This document shows positions 36,729 through 46,820 of a stretch of 60,922 nucleotides of DNA, piece by piece (the first letter of the stretch is position 1; every line of letters starts with the position of its first letter). Origin of the DNA: Armatimonadota bacterium (GTDB lineage Bacteria > Armatimonadota > UBA5829). A program made the translations under genes and the position numbers. The notes under the pieces were generated by a model. That model made no database searches. It was not told the DNA's origin and was given only the letters and a program-made list of their open reading frames with translations. Location: positions 1-60,922 of the forward strand of contig JAPLCU010000019.1 of assembly GCA_026392045.1 (NCBI GenBank). Direction: 5' to 3'.

Positions 36729-39674
36729 GTGTTCAAAGAGGTCGGGAGCGGTAAGGACTTTCCAGAGATGGAACGGAAGATACTTGGATTCTGGGAAGAG
36801 GAGCGTATATTCGAAAAGCTTCGGGAAAAGAACCGGGGCCACGAGCCATGGTCGTTTATCGACGGTCCGATTACGGCCAACAATCCGATGGGCGTGCATC
36901 ACGCATGGGGTCGGACATACAAGGACATCTTCCAGCGATTCAAGGCTATGCAGGGGTTCGATGAGCGCTATCAGAACGGCTTCGACTGCCAGGGACTGTG
37001 GGTCGAGGTTGAAGTCGAGAAAGATCTGGGCTTGAACTCCAAGCGTGACATCCTTGAATACGGTCTGGATAACTTTTCGCGCAAGTGTCGAGAGCGGGTT
37101 GAGAAATATTCGGCGATCCTGAGGGATGAATCCAAGCGGCTCGGTCAGTGGATGGATTGGGAGCATTCTTACTACACGATGAGCGACACCAACATCGAAT
37201 ACATCTGGCGCTTTCTGAATGTGTGTTCAGAGAATGGATGGCTTTACCAGGGGAGGCGCGCAATGCCTTGGTGTGCCCGATGCGGGACATCACTTTCACA
37301 GCACGAACTCATAGATTCCTATCGAGATCTTACCCACACTTCGATCTTCATTCAGCTCCCATTGCTGGACCGCCCGGGTGAATACATCCTTGTATGGACT
37401 ACAACTCCGTGGACCCTGGCTGCGAACACCGCGCTGGCGGTGCATCCTGACTTGGACTATGCCAAGGCGCTGCAGGATGAGAAGGTTCTCTACCTTTCCG
37501 CCGGGACCCTTTCACGGCTGAAGCCTGGATACGAGTTGCTTGGGACAGTCAAAGGCAGCGAACTGGTTGGGCTGCATTATCGGGGACCATTCTATGACCT
37601 CCCTACCCAGGAAAAGCTCGACACGCGAATTGTCGCATGGACAGATGTCGGAGAGGAGGAAGGTACGGGTGTAGTGCATATCGCCCCAGGTTGCGGCGAG
37701 GCGGATTACAACCTCTCCAAAGTGCATGATCTTCCCGCACTGGTGCCCATAGACGAAAATGGGGTCTACTACTCCGACTATGGCTGGCTTGCGGGCAAGC
37801 ATGTTTCGGAGGTCGCGGCGCTGATATTTGAGGATATGGCAAGCAAGGGCATGCTCTACAAGACAGAAGACTATGAGCATCGCTATCCTGTCTGCTGGCG
37901 CTGCGGTGAGGAACTCGTGTTCCGGTTGGTAGATGAGTGGTTCATCTCTTCTGAACAGCTTCGTGACGCAACGATCCGCGAGTCGCGCACCGTCCGCTGG
38001 GTTCCCGACTACGCAGGCAAGCGGATGGAAGATTGGCTTAACAACATGGGCGACTGGTGCATTTCCCGCAAGCGATTCTGGGGATTGCCATTGCCGTTCT
38101 TCAAGTGTTCGTGCGGTGAAATCACGGTCGTGGGCTCACGCAAGGAATTGGAGAAGTTGGCAGTGTCTGGGATGGATGACCTTCCGGAACTCCACCGCCC
38201 ATGGATCGACAATGTGAGAATTCACTGTCCGAACTGCGGTGGAACTGCCCAACGCGTGCCCGAGGTTGGCGATTGCTGGCTGGACGCAGGAATCGTTCCC
38301 TTCTCCACGCTGGGTTACCTCGATGAAGACAAATCAAACTGGCAAAAATGGTTCCCGGCGGACTTCGTCTGCGAGATGCGCGAGCAGATCCGTTTGTGGT
38401 TTTATGCGATGATGTTCATGAGTGTTACGCTCACGGGCAAGTCACCGTACCGTGCGGTGTTGGTGTATGAGAAGGTGCACGACGAAAAAGGCCGACCGAT
38501 GCACAAGAGCTGGGGAAATGCAATCCCGGTCGATGATGCTGCGGAGAAGATGGGCGCGGATGTCATGCGCTGGATATACGCAAGCGCGAACATCCAGAGC
38601 AACGTATCCTTCGGCTACGGCATCGGGCGTGAGATTGTGCGCAAGCTTCTCACACTCTGGAACACCTACTCGTTCTTCGTGATGTATGCCTGCCTTGATG
38701 AATGGACTCCCGACCAGACAGCCGCCAGCCGATCAACTGCTGAACTGGACCGGTGGATACTCTCACGGCTGCAATCCCTGGTGGGAGATGCAACATCGGC
38801 GCTGGAGCGGTTCGATACCGCGCATATGACGCAGGTAGTCGAGGCATTCATTGATGACCTCTCCAATTGGTATGTCCGTTTGAGCCGCCGCCGGTTTTGG
38901 CGCGGCGAGTCGGATGCAGATAAGCAGTTGGCTTATGCGACCCTGTATGAAGTGCTGGTAACGCTGACAAAGCTGATAGCACCGGTGTTGCCATTCATTA
39001 CTGAAGAAATCTATCAAAACTTGGTACGGTCAACACATGCAGACGCGCCTGAGAGTGTCCATCTATGCAATTGGCCGACGCAAGATAAGTCGCTTGTGGA
39101 TGAGCGGCTGATGACGGAGACTGAAGCCGTGATGAGGGTGGTCCGTCAAGGGCGTGCAGCTCGCAACACAGCGGGGATAAAGGTTCGCCAGCCGTTGGCA
39201 ACACTTTATGTGGGTGTGGCCGCTGGTTCTGAGTGGGAAGCTGTGAAACGTAACGAGCGGCTTATTCTTGATGAGCTGAATGTGAAAGCCTTGGCGCAGT
39301 TCCCTAATGAAGGCGCGCCAGCAAATGCCGCACTTGCTGAGGAAGACGGCATCCAAATCGCGCTGGATACAGTCCTCAGCAATGAGTTGATTCAGGAGGG
39401 TTTGGTGCGAGACCTGATTCGCCATATTCAGAATCTGCGCAAGCAGAGTGGATTCAACGTAGAGGACAGGATTGTTCTTCGCTATCAAGCCACGCAGAAA
39501 CTAGCATTGGCAATTTGCGCTTATGCAGACTATATAAAGCAAGAGACACTCGCAGACGAGCTGGCATCAGTCCAAGGCGATAGCTCTTTTGTGACTGTGA
39601 AGGTCGGTGGTGAGGAGGTTAGTCTTTTGCTTCAACAGGTTGATTTGAGATGCTGCGGGAATGGCGGCAATTGA
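36729..39674 (+). CDS. ileS: Isoleucyl-tRNA synthetase with GVHH active-site motif
   Basis: 981 residues. Catalytic Rossmann fold with the N-terminal PITANNPMGVHHAWGRTYKD segment, where GVHH occupies the place of HIGH; editing domain with TTTPWTLAANTALAVHPD and IAPGCGEADYN; KMSKS position reads GRPMHKSWGN. Anticodon-binding domain after about 640. The zinc-like CARC/CWRC/CSCG pairs lie in the catalytic/insert region. GTG 36729 is chosen because GGAGG lies 7 bases upstream; the ATG at 36711 directly follows the terminator and is less likely. Controlled by the T-box. Confidence 0.95.
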   Translation: MFKEVGSGKDFPEMERKILGFWEEERIFEKLREKNRGHEPWSFIDGPITANNPMGVHHAWGRTYKDIFQRFKAMQGFDERYQNGFDCQGLWVEVEVEKDLGLNSKRDILEYGLDNFSRKCRERVEKYSAILRDESKRLGQWMDWEHSYYTMSDTNIEYIWRFLNVCSENGWLYQGRRAMPWCARCGTSLSQHELIDSYRDLTHTSIFIQLPLLDRPGEYILVWTTTPWTLAANTALAVHPDLDYAKALQDEKVLYLSAGTLSRLKPGYELLGTVKGSELVGLHYRGPFYDLPTQEKLDTRIVAWTDVGEEEGTGVVHIAPGCGEADYNLSKVHDLPALVPIDENGVYYSDYGWLAGKHVSEVAALIFEDMASKGMLYKTEDYEHRYPVCWRCGEELVFRLVDEWFISSEQLRDATIRESRTVRWVPDYAGKRMEDWLNNMGDWCISRKRFWGLPLPFFKCSCGEITVVGSRKELEKLAVSGMDDLPELHRPWIDNVRIHCPNCGGTAQRVPEVGDCWLDAGIVPFSTLGYLDEDKSNWQKWFPADFVCEMREQIRLWFYAMMFMSVTLTGKSPYRAVLVYEKVHDEKGRPMHKSWGNAIPVDDAAEKMGADVMRWIYASANIQSNVSFGYGIGREIVRKLLTLWNTYSFFVMYACLDEWTPDQTAASRSTAELDRWILSRLQSLVGDATSALERFDTAHMTQVVEAFIDDLSNWYVRLSRRRFWRGESDADKQLAYATLYEVLVTLTKLIAPVLPFITEEIYQNLVRSTHADAPESVHLCNWPTQDKSLVDERLMTETEAVMRVVRQGRAARNTAGIKVRQPLATLYVGVAAGSEWEAVKRNERLILDELNVKALAQFPNEGAPANAALAEEDGIQIALDTVLSNELIQEGLVRDLIRHIQNLRKQSGFNVEDRIVLRYQATQKLALAICAYADYIKQETLADELASVQGDSSFVTVKVGGEEVSLLLQQVDLRCCGNGGN

Positions 39675-39750
39675 TAAGGCAACAATGCTCATGCAACGTC
39701 AATTCCCGCAGCTAGAGCTTTACACTGACTTGCATTTAGAATAACAATCA

Positions 39751-39779
39751 AAATGGCCGGACTCACACTCCGGCCATTT
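39751..39779 (+). terminator. ileS terminator
   Basis: AAATGGCCGGA (39751-39761) pairs with TCCGGCCATTT (39769-39779), 7-base loop. A-run before and TTT within the stem give a bidirectional look. Confidence 0.75.
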
Positions 39780-39817
39780 AACTAATTACGCCCAAAGTTC
39801 AACATAAGAGACGGATA

Positions 39818-40456
39818 ATGACCCGACTACGAAACCTCATACTAGTGTTAATATATGCGCTCGTGGCCGTATTAATCCTCGTCGGCGCTGTATGCGCGGA
39901 GGCAGACGACAGCCCGAAGAAAGTCAGGGTTATCTACTCTAACGACAACATGGGCTATCTGGAACCCTGCGGGTGCGGCGGACGCTACCAGGGCGGCCTC
40001 GCCAGGCGCGTTACCGCTTTCTCGCAACTCATCAAAGAGAACCCAAACGCGCTAATCATAGACAGCGGCAACATCTCCAGCCAGAAAGAAAATGTGGGCA
40101 TCATCGCATCGATCATGTCCGCATTGAAATACGACGCCATAGGCATAGGCGCAGCCGAAACCTACTACCCGGACGAGTTCTTCAAACAATCAGACAAATT
40201 CGGCCTCCGTGTTCTTAGCACAATGGCTCCCGAGAGCAAAAACACATCGCCATATATAATCAAAAGCATAGATGGCGTAAAAGTAGGAGTAATATCCTAT
40301 GGCCGCGATATCGCCGACCCAAAAACCCCGCCCGAAATCAAAGAGGCTTTCAAAAGCGCCTATAAAACAGCCAAGGAGAAGTCAGAAATCCTCATTCCGC
40401 GCAGCACGCGAAGCATTCCAGCAAAATTCATCAAACAATGTGGCTCGGCTGTTTGA
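39818..40456 (+). CDS. Exported metallophosphoesterase, apparently truncated at the 3' end
   Basis: 212 residues. Signal peptide (1-27), then a 5'-nucleotidase/UshA-like N-terminal half: SNDNMGYLEPCGCGG, a PCGCG variant seen in a subset of these enzymes, and IDSGNIS as a metal-site segment (usually D-x-G-N). Relatives run to 400 residues or more with a later HxH pair. Here the frame is lost after EKSEILI into a basic PRSTRSIPAKF tail with no second half. Probably a decayed gene. It overlaps the following gene's long frame. Confidence 0.6.
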   Translation: MTRLRNLILVLIYALVAVLILVGAVCAEADDSPKKVRVIYSNDNMGYLEPCGCGGRYQGGLARRVTAFSQLIKENPNALIIDSGNISSQKENVGIIASIMSALKYDAIGIGAAETYYPDEFFKQSDKFGLRVLSTMAPESKNTSPYIIKSIDGVKVGVISYGRDIADPKTPPEIKEAFKSAYKTAKEKSEILIPRSTRSIPAKFIKQCGSAV

Positions 40457-40488
40457 CCTGGAAACTAACTCGGATGTATCATATTTCT

Positions 40489-42429
40489 ATGCAAAGACTA
40501 ATCGCTCTCATATCCACGGTATTTTTTATATATTGCTCGTTATCGACCCAGGCAGAGATAGACCGTTATTCTGTTGTGCTAAGGGCACATCCGCAGGCGA
40601 TTGTGGCTGATTCTTATAGCTCCACGACCATCACCGCCGAGGTCTTTGATAGCTTAGGCCGATCTGCGCCCGATGGCACATTGGTCGAGTTTACCAGCAA
40701 CCTCGGCATCATCGAGCGAAATGCTAGAAGCGAAGCGGGTGTGGCCCGTGTTCGCCTGCAAAGTGGAAATACAATGGGGACTGCAATCGTATCCGCAGTG
40801 GTGACCAGTAAAGCAGCGGTCGCCAAGATGGATGTAGATTTCCTGGAACCCGGCACGGAACTCTTCGATGAGTCGTTTATCTCCGTGGAATCCGACCGAC
40901 ATCTGGGCTATTGCGTCGACTCATCATTGGTGGACGCCGCCGGGGGAGTGCGCATATACACGCGTGGTCTCACAATCGAAGCTGAGCAGGCTCAGATTGA
41001 CCTTAAAACAAATATACTTCGCGCTGTCGGAAAGATGGGCGGGGATGCTATAAGCATTACGCGAGGCGAGAAAAAGATGATGGCGAGTGCGCTCTATCTT
41101 AACCTCAATAACCTGAGCGGAGTAATGTTCACCCCGGCAGACGACGGAGCGAAGCGAATGCTGATCAGAGGCGCCGATTTTTTCATTACGCCGGATACGG
41201 ATCCCAAGGAAGGTATCAAATTTGAGTTTTCTCCGGTATCAGCGGGTGACCTATTCATTGTTGCCCGCAGCCTTCTTATCAAGCCCGGTGAGGAAGTCAA
41301 GATTAAGCGGGCCACTTTCTATATGGATGGTGAGAAACTGCTGAGTGTGCCTCTTCACGTTGTGCCTTTGGGAAATCGCACAGCAGGTATAGATCGCATG
41401 CTCACATACGGCACCGCTGGGTTGCGGCTTGATCTTCCTCTATACTACTCGCTCAGCGCTCATGGCACCGGCGCATTAAGGATCAAGCACTCCGAACCGA
41501 CTCAATGGGGTTATTCTTCCGGGGTTTCCGGTTGGCAGGCGGATATAGAGCAAGATTACAACTACGGCGCTTCCACTGATGGCACCTTTACTCTCAACAG
41601 AATAACTTCAAGAGACTGGGGCGCACGATGGCACCACCGCACTGAGTTGAACGATAACTCACAGGTGTATGCGTTCTTTGACTATCCATCACACAAGAAC
41701 ATCTATGGCAATCTTGATTACAGAAAATCATTCAAGGATTTTGTGCTATCGACCAGCCTCAGAGGCAGTATGCTGCAAAACGCCGATGACAGGTATTCGA
41801 GCAGCTTGTACCTTCAATCAAATCCTAAGACGATTTTCGGAAATGCTGTTACCTATGCATTAACGAGCAGGCTATCGTATACAAGCCAGAATGCTAGTTC
41901 CCAAAAGGTTGGCACTGGTTTGGGTCTGCAATTTTATGGTAAACCCCTGCAATTTGGCCGATCTTCCAGCTTGAATACATCATTGACAATTGGCCAGGAT
42001 TGGGGTGGGGGAAACACTGGGGCTTCAGTGTTCGGCAATGCTGGTTACTACCTTGGGCTTGGCAGAATAGGCCAATTTGGACTCAACTACAGCTATTCGT
42101 GGGCAAACTCCGCCGGCGCATTCAATTCGCAGAGGCTCAGCGCCGATTTCTATGTGCGGCCATCGGATAAATGGGACACACGTCTTTATGTCACCCGAGG
42201 TCTAAGCGATCAAAGCACCAGCGCTTTTGGGGAGCTCAACTATTCAATTCTGCCTACATGGCGGCTTGGCGCTCTGGGGACTTATCAGAACTTCAACAGT
42301 GGTCAGAAGTTCGCATATACAGATTTGGAGTTGGCGCTTTCCAAACTTATCAGCGGTCAGCAGGCCCGGCTGATTTGGTCGAAATCCATCAACCGCTTCC
42401 GCCTGGAGTTCAGCACGCTGAAGTTTTAG
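40489..42429 (+). CDS. Outer-membrane protein with Ig-like, OstA-like and beta-barrel parts
   Basis: 646 residues. Signal peptide (1-22), an invasin/Big_1-like domain (about 25-110: VLRAHPQAIVADSYSSTTIT then EVFDSLGRSAPDGTLVEF), an OstA-like region (about 140-290: RGLTIEAEQAQIDLKTN, SALYLNLNNLSGVMF), and a long C-terminal barrel with alternating aromatic strands ending in Phe (FSTLKF). This is LptD-like in build but has an extra N-terminal Ig domain and lacks the Cys pairs of E. coli LptD. It may insert lipid at the cell surface. ATG 40489 has no obvious ribosome site. Confidence 0.65.
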   Translation: MQRLIALISTVFFIYCSLSTQAEIDRYSVVLRAHPQAIVADSYSSTTITAEVFDSLGRSAPDGTLVEFTSNLGIIERNARSEAGVARVRLQSGNTMGTAIVSAVVTSKAAVAKMDVDFLEPGTELFDESFISVESDRHLGYCVDSSLVDAAGGVRIYTRGLTIEAEQAQIDLKTNILRAVGKMGGDAISITRGEKKMMASALYLNLNNLSGVMFTPADDGAKRMLIRGADFFITPDTDPKEGIKFEFSPVSAGDLFIVARSLLIKPGEEVKIKRATFYMDGEKLLSVPLHVVPLGNRTAGIDRMLTYGTAGLRLDLPLYYSLSAHGTGALRIKHSEPTQWGYSSGVSGWQADIEQDYNYGASTDGTFTLNRITSRDWGARWHHRTELNDNSQVYAFFDYPSHKNIYGNLDYRKSFKDFVLSTSLRGSMLQNADDRYSSSLYLQSNPKTIFGNAVTYALTSRLSYTSQNASSQKVGTGLGLQFYGKPLQFGRSSSLNTSLTIGQDWGGGNTGASVFGNAGYYLGLGRIGQFGLNYSYSWANSAGAFNSQRLSADFYVRPSDKWDTRLYVTRGLSDQSTSAFGELNYSILPTWRLGALGTYQNFNSGQKFAYTDLELALSKLISGQQARLIWSKSINRFRLEFSTLKF

Positions 42430-42439
42430 TGCAATCCCA

Positions 42440-42618
42440 ATTCATAACTCATAACTAATAACTCAAAACTCATAACTCATAACTCATAACCTCCCTTGGT
42501 TGCTTCGGTATCCTGATGCCGAAGCCTACCGTATATCATGAATAATGCGGGCTAGCGTAATTCCCAATTCATAATTCATAACTCAAAACTCAAAACTCAT
42601 AACTCATAACCTCCCTTC
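42440..42618. repeat. Degenerate 7-base tandem repeats, two blocks
   Basis: Blocks of AACTCAT-type units (about seven from 42440, six from 42566), each ending AACCTCCCTT. Between them lies the imperfect hairpin GCTTCGG/CCGAAGC (about 42503-42526), which may end the upstream gene. The two blocks are near-copies of each other. Confidence 0.7.
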
Positions 42619-42679
42619 ACCTTGACCATCCGCCCAATTCGTTCTATCATGAGACATCGAACAAACGTGCGGGGTAGTT

Positions 42680-44674
42680 ATGGCGCAATTCAGAATCAAG
42701 GCGGATTACGTGCCCACCGGCGATCAGCCGCGTGCCATTGAACAGCTTGTTGATGGGGTCAAATCCGGCGAAAAGTTCCAGACATTGCTCGGCGTTACCG
42801 GGTCGGGCAAGACATTTACGATGGCAAATGTTGTTGAGGCAATTCAGCGCCCAACGCTCGTCATCGCCCACAACAAGACCCTGGCTGCCCAACTCTGCGC
42901 GGAGTTCCGTGAGTTTTTTCCTGATAACGCGGTTGAGAATTTCGACAGTTATTACGATTATTACCTCCCCGAAGCCTATATCCCCCAATCTGACACATAT
43001 ATAGAAAAAGACTCCAGCGTTAACGAGGAAATCGACAGATTGCGTCATTCTGCCACCCAGGCGGTGCTTGAGAGGCGCGATGTGCTTGTGGTTGCCAGCG
43101 TAAGCTGCATTTTCGGCCTTGGATCAAAAGAAGACTACGCTAAAATTGTTTTGGCGCTCAGGGTGGGGGAAACTTACAACCGCGACGAAATGCTGCGGCG
43201 GCTGATCGACATGCAATTCACCCGAAACGACATTGCGCTCGGCCGAGGCACATTCAGGGTTCGCGGCGATGTGCTCGAAATTCAGCCCAAGGACGAGGAA
43301 GCTATCACGCGAGCCGAGTTTTTTGGTGACGAGCTTGAAAAGATATCGGTTGTGAACTTCGTGACCGGGGAGATTATGTCCAACCTGCATGCTGTCACCA
43401 TATATCCTGCCAGTCACTTCGTTACCCCCGCTGAAAAAATGGAGGTTGCGCTGGAGGAAATCGAGAGCGAGCTTGAAGAACGCATAAAGTTCTATGAAAA
43501 GCAAGGCCGATACTTGGAAGCGCAGCGCATTGAGCAGCGGACACGTTTCGATATGGAGATGATGCGTGAGCTCGGATATTGCAGCGGCATCGAAAATTAC
43601 TCGCGAATCCTTGATGGCCGCCCGGCGGGAAGCACTCCGCACACGCTTGTGGAGTATTTCCCTGACGACTTTTTGCTGTTTCTCGACGAATCGCACCAGA
43701 CTATCCCGCAGCTTCATGGCATGCATGCAGGCGACCGTTCGCGCAAGGAAACGCTGGTCGATTACGGTTTCAGGCTGCCGTCGGCGCTTGATAACCGGCC
43801 TCTGAAGTTCGCTGAGTTCGAGAAGCTCATCAACCAGGTCGTGTTCGTCTCTGCGACCCCTGGCCCATTTGAGCTCAAACACAGCGAGCGCAAAGTTGAG
43901 CAACTAATTCGCCCGACCGGCCTTCTGGACCCTGAGGTTGAAGTTAGGCCGACCAAGGGCCAGGTCGATGATCTCATAGACGAGATCAAGATGCGCTCAG
44001 AAAAGAATGAGCGGGTTCTTGTAACCACGCTCACCAAGAAAATGTCTGAAGCTCTGAGCGAATATTTACGCGAGCTTGGTATTAAAGTAAACTACCTGCA
44101 TTCTGAGATAAAAACGTTGGAGCGCTCAGAGATTCTGCGCGATCTTCGCCTGGGTGTGCATGATGTTGTTGTGGGTATAAACCTCCTGCGCGAAGGTTTG
44201 GACCTGCCGGAAGTTTCATTGGTCGCAATATTGGATGCCGACAAAGAGGGCTTTCTACGTGACGAAAGATCGCTGATGCAGACAATTGGCCGCGCTGCCC
44301 GAAATGTGTGTGGTAAAGTCATAATGTACGCGGATCGCGTTACAGATTCTATGCGGCGAGCAATAGAAGAAACAAACCGCCGCCGAGTTGTCCAGCAGCG
44401 CTATAACGAGGAAAATGGCATTACTCCCACGACCATTGCCAAAGCTATACGTGACATAATTGAATCCAGCCAGGAGGTTGGGCCTTCCGGTAAAGCGGGG
44501 AGAATAACATCTGCGGATATTCTCTCGCTGGATGATCTATTATCTTATATTACCGACATGGAGCGAGAGATGAAAAAATCTGCCAAGGCTCTGGATTTCG
44601 AACGCGCCGCGGCGCTGCGCGATGAAATTTCCTCGCTCAAAAAGGCGCTCCCAGATTCGGGCTGGCTGAAATAG
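42680..44674 (+). CDS. uvrB: Excinuclease ABC subunit B
   Basis: 664 residues. DNA-damage helicase/ATPase of UvrABC. Walker [15 protein letters not shown], beta-hairpin [21 protein letters not shown] (in part), DEE-box equivalent [46 protein letters not shown] and a C-terminal UVR motif (about 620-660, [14 protein letters not shown]). Ends GWLK. Confidence 0.96.
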   Translation: MAQFRIKADYVPTGDQPRAIEQLVDGVKSGEKFQTLLGVTGSGKTFTMANVVEAIQRPTLVIAHNKTLAAQLCAEFREFFPDNAVENFDSYYDYYLPEAYIPQSDTYIEKDSSVNEEIDRLRHSATQAVLERRDVLVVASVSCIFGLGSKEDYAKIVLALRVGETYNRDEMLRRLIDMQFTRNDIALGRGTFRVRGDVLEIQPKDEEAITRAEFFGDELEKISVVNFVTGEIMSNLHAVTIYPASHFVTPAEKMEVALEEIESELEERIKFYEKQGRYLEAQRIEQRTRFDMEMMRELGYCSGIENYSRILDGRPAGSTPHTLVEYFPDDFLLFLDESHQTIPQLHGMHAGDRSRKETLVDYGFRLPSALDNRPLKFAEFEKLINQVVFVSATPGPFELKHSERKVEQLIRPTGLLDPEVEVRPTKGQVDDLIDEIKMRSEKNERVLVTTLTKKMSEALSEYLRELGIKVNYLHSEIKTLERSEILRDLRLGVHDVVVGINLLREGLDLPEVSLVAILDADKEGFLRDERSLMQTIGRAARNVCGKVIMYADRVTDSMRRAIEETNRRRVVQQRYNEENGITPTTIAKAIRDIIESSQEVGPSGKAGRITSADILSLDDLLSYITDMEREMKKSAKALDFERAAALRDEISSLKKALPDSGWLK

Positions 44675-44762
44675 TTTAATCAAGACAGACAAATAGACGA
44701 AACAATAATTATGCTACCTCGCATTCCTGGGAATCTCGAAGTTTAGAACTGAGTTCGCATGT

Positions 44763-46052
44763 TTACCGGTATTGCTGCTGATATTGGGCTGCCAGCCGAC
44801 GCCCCTCAGGGTCTTTCATCTTTGATAGTAGCAAAGCTGCCTTTTTTCGCGTGTCACTGTGCCACCGCTGGTCGTGCAATATTCCTATAAACAACGGGAC
44901 CGCTCGCTTTTGATCGAGACGCGCGATAGCATCCAGCGCCTCAAGCTCAATGCCTCCTCCGCGCATGCCATTCTTTAGCCGGCGCAGCAGCAGAGCCTCT
45001 ATTGCGGGGGCGGCAGACTTGTCGCCCATCCATCCTAGCGAATAGACCGCAGCCTGGACAAGGTCATCTGGAGCTCGCTGGGTAGTGCGTGGATTGGCGG
45101 ATCGCTCTATCACGGAGACCAGTGCATTCACACTTCGCATATCACGATATTTGCTCAGGTGCCTGGTCGCTTCCTTGTCCCCTTGGTGGAGGTATTCGAG
45201 TAGCACTGGCAGCGCCTTGGGGTCTTTCCGGTCTGCAAGTTCGATTGCTGCTAAGTGTTTGATAGAGGGATTCTCGCTGCTCAGGGCTTTCTCAGGAGCC
45301 AGCATTACATAGTATCCGACAGCTAGAAGCGACAATCGGGGGTTGCGCACCTTATCCAAAAGGCCTTGAGTGTCATTTTTGTCGTAAAGCTCTGTTAAAG
45401 AAGATGTGTGTACACTGATCGCCCGACGAGAGGATATTGAAGTGACTACCAAACCTGCCAAAAAAACTACGGCAACTGCCACACATAGTATCTTGCTAGC
45501 CCGGCTGAGAAGTTTGCTGTAGGCATAACCCGCACCCCAACCTGCCAGCAGGAAGACAATGTATATAAGCGCCATCGCGGCTACACGAGCACCGGAAACG
45601 TCGTTGTAAACGAATTCCGGGATGAACAGTAGCAAAGGGTAGCCGGCCACTAGCGCAACCATGATACCGAATGCAGCTCCGATCCTTGCTTCCGCAGCGG
45701 GACACCTTACGAACTGCCTCACAAAGATAGCTACGCAGATGCCCAGAAGCGCTCCCAATGGAGCGCCAAAGATAATCGAGTGCACAAATGCGACAACAAT
45801 CCGGCCAAGGTCGCCAGCTGCATCATATAATTGTGAGAACAGCAGCCAGCCCGCCAGCACGCCACAGATGGAACCAACTCCTCCTGATATCCTTATCAGA
45901 ATGTTGGGCACAGATTGTGTGCTGGCTCCGCCATATTTGTGGAGCATGCGTGATACAATGAAAATCGTCGATCGCGATAATACGAGAACAACAGCCACCA
46001 CACAAGCGATTCCAATGACAGCATTACAAAGTAAAATAAATGTCTGATACAC
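44763..46052 (-). CDS. Multi-pass membrane protein with HEAT-like repeats
   Basis: 429 residues. The first ~210 residues form five to seven hydrophobic segments (VYQTFILLCNAVIGIACVV, given in part, through AVAVVFLAGLVVTSI). The rest is a repeat-rich soluble region with HEAT/PBS-lyase-like helices (SIKHLAAIELADRKDPKALP, DDLVQAAVYSLGWMGDKSAA, IELEALDAIARLDQKRAVPL). Such proteins act as scaffolds; the role is unknown. Start is GTG 46052 because GAGGTG (46059-46064) precedes it; a run to 46100 is not supported. Confidence 0.65.
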   Translation of the reverse strand: MYQTFILLCNAVIGIACVVAVVLVLSRSTIFIVSRMLHKYGGASTQSVPNILIRISGGVGSICGVLAGWLLFSQLYDAAGDLGRIVVAFVHSIIFGAPLGALLGICVAIFVRQFVRCPAAEARIGAAFGIMVALVAGYPLLLFIPEFVYNDVSGARVAAMALIYIVFLLAGWGAGYAYSKLLSRASKILCVAVAVVFLAGLVVTSISSRRAISVHTSSLTELYDKNDTQGLLDKVRNPRLSLLAVGYYVMLAPEKALSSENPSIKHLAAIELADRKDPKALPVLLEYLHQGDKEATRHLSKYRDMRSVNALVSVIERSANPRTTQRAPDDLVQAAVYSLGWMGDKSAAPAIEALLLRRLKNGMRGGGIELEALDAIARLDQKRAVPLFIGILHDQRWHSDTRKKAALLLSKMKDPEGRRLAAQYQQQYR

Positions 46053-46328
46053 GATTAACACCTCATTTCTGAACAGCGTTTCGACAATTCTGAAAACCAA
46101 TTTCTAAACAAAATGGAATCAATTTATCCAAATTAGTTATTGTGAGATTCGAGAAAACAACCATAATGGAAATTAGTCTAGCAGATCATACATCTATAAG
46201 ATTGATAAAGCAAATGGATGCCCTCGAAGCGGCTTGCCAATTTATGCTTCTTAGTGATTTCTGTGCCGCAGTCGAACAAAATCGCTTCTCCAACATCTTC
46301 GCACTGTCCCGAATAACAACGGATTCCA

Positions 46329-46532
46329 GGGTGTGTCCGAAATTTGTGACCATCAACTACATTAATCACGGAAGCACGAAATCTGTGAATCAAGGAAGAT
46401 GATCGGTCAGAGAATTGATTGGCGCAGATGGTGTTGTAATCTCAATCCAATCGCCACTTTCAACAGTTTCTGTGCTTCCTTTGTTTCGTGTATCCGTGAC
46501 TGCATTTTCACGCCGTGTATTTGGGACACACC
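46329..46532 (+). mobile_element. MITE-like foldback element, copy 3
   Basis: 204 bp. Left end GGGTGTGTCCGAAATTTGTG, right end (inverted) GGTGTGTCCCAAATACACG. The flanks CGGATTCCA (46320-46328) and CAGATTCAA (46533-46541) match at 7 of 9 positions, an eroded duplication. Internal ATTAATCACGGAAGCACG matches copy 2. The plus-strand ORF that runs into it from 46142 is not believed. Confidence 0.75.
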
Positions 46533-46564
46533 CAGATTCAATTCGACTATGTTCAACGTAACTC

Positions 46565-46593
46565 TTGCCTGATATCTTCGGTTATGATATAAT
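46565..46593 (+). promoter_or_regulatory. Promoter of the rpmH-rnpA-yidD-yidC-jag-mnmE cluster
   Basis: TTGCCT (46565-46570), 17 bp, TATAAT (46588-46593), 30 bases before rpmH. Confidence 0.7.
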
Positions 46594-46622
46594 TGCTAAA
46601 GCTAGGGGGTATAGTTAACAAT

Positions 46623-46757
46623 ATGAAACGCACATACCAACCCAAAAACAAACCGCGCAAGCGGGTACACGGCTTTATGAGCCGAATGTCGAGCCGCACT
46701 GGACGCAATATTTTGAAGTCCAGACGCGGCAAGGGACGCTGGGAATTGACCGTTTGA
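46623..46757 (+). CDS. rpmH: 50S ribosomal protein L34
   Basis: 44 residues, ATG 46623 to TGA 46755-46757. Starts [18 protein letters not shown] and carries the conserved [20 protein letters not shown] motif, given in part. Very basic and binds 23S rRNA. AGGGGG lies 12 bases upstream. It heads the conserved cluster that in many bacteria sits beside dnaA and the replication origin; here dnaA is not found upstream. Confidence 0.95.
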   Translation: MKRTYQPKNKPRKRVHGFMSRMSSRTGRNILKSRRGKGRWELTV

Positions 46758-46820
46758 TGATTATGCGGTTGCGCGCCCTCGCGGGGGCGCGCTTATCCCA
46801 TTTTGAGGGGGTTGGGTAGT

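Noticed and set aside
36685-37035. ORFs overlapping the T-box and ileS start
   Set aside because: They are frame shadows of ileS and of the terminator.
46123-46131. TTATCCAAA as a DnaA box
   Set aside because: Single near-match with no cluster or AT-rich unwinding stretch, so no origin is claimed.
46142-46402. 86-residue plus-strand ORF starting MRFEKTTIM
   Set aside because: Its last third is MITE sequence and it has no good ribosome site; the first part matches nothing I know.
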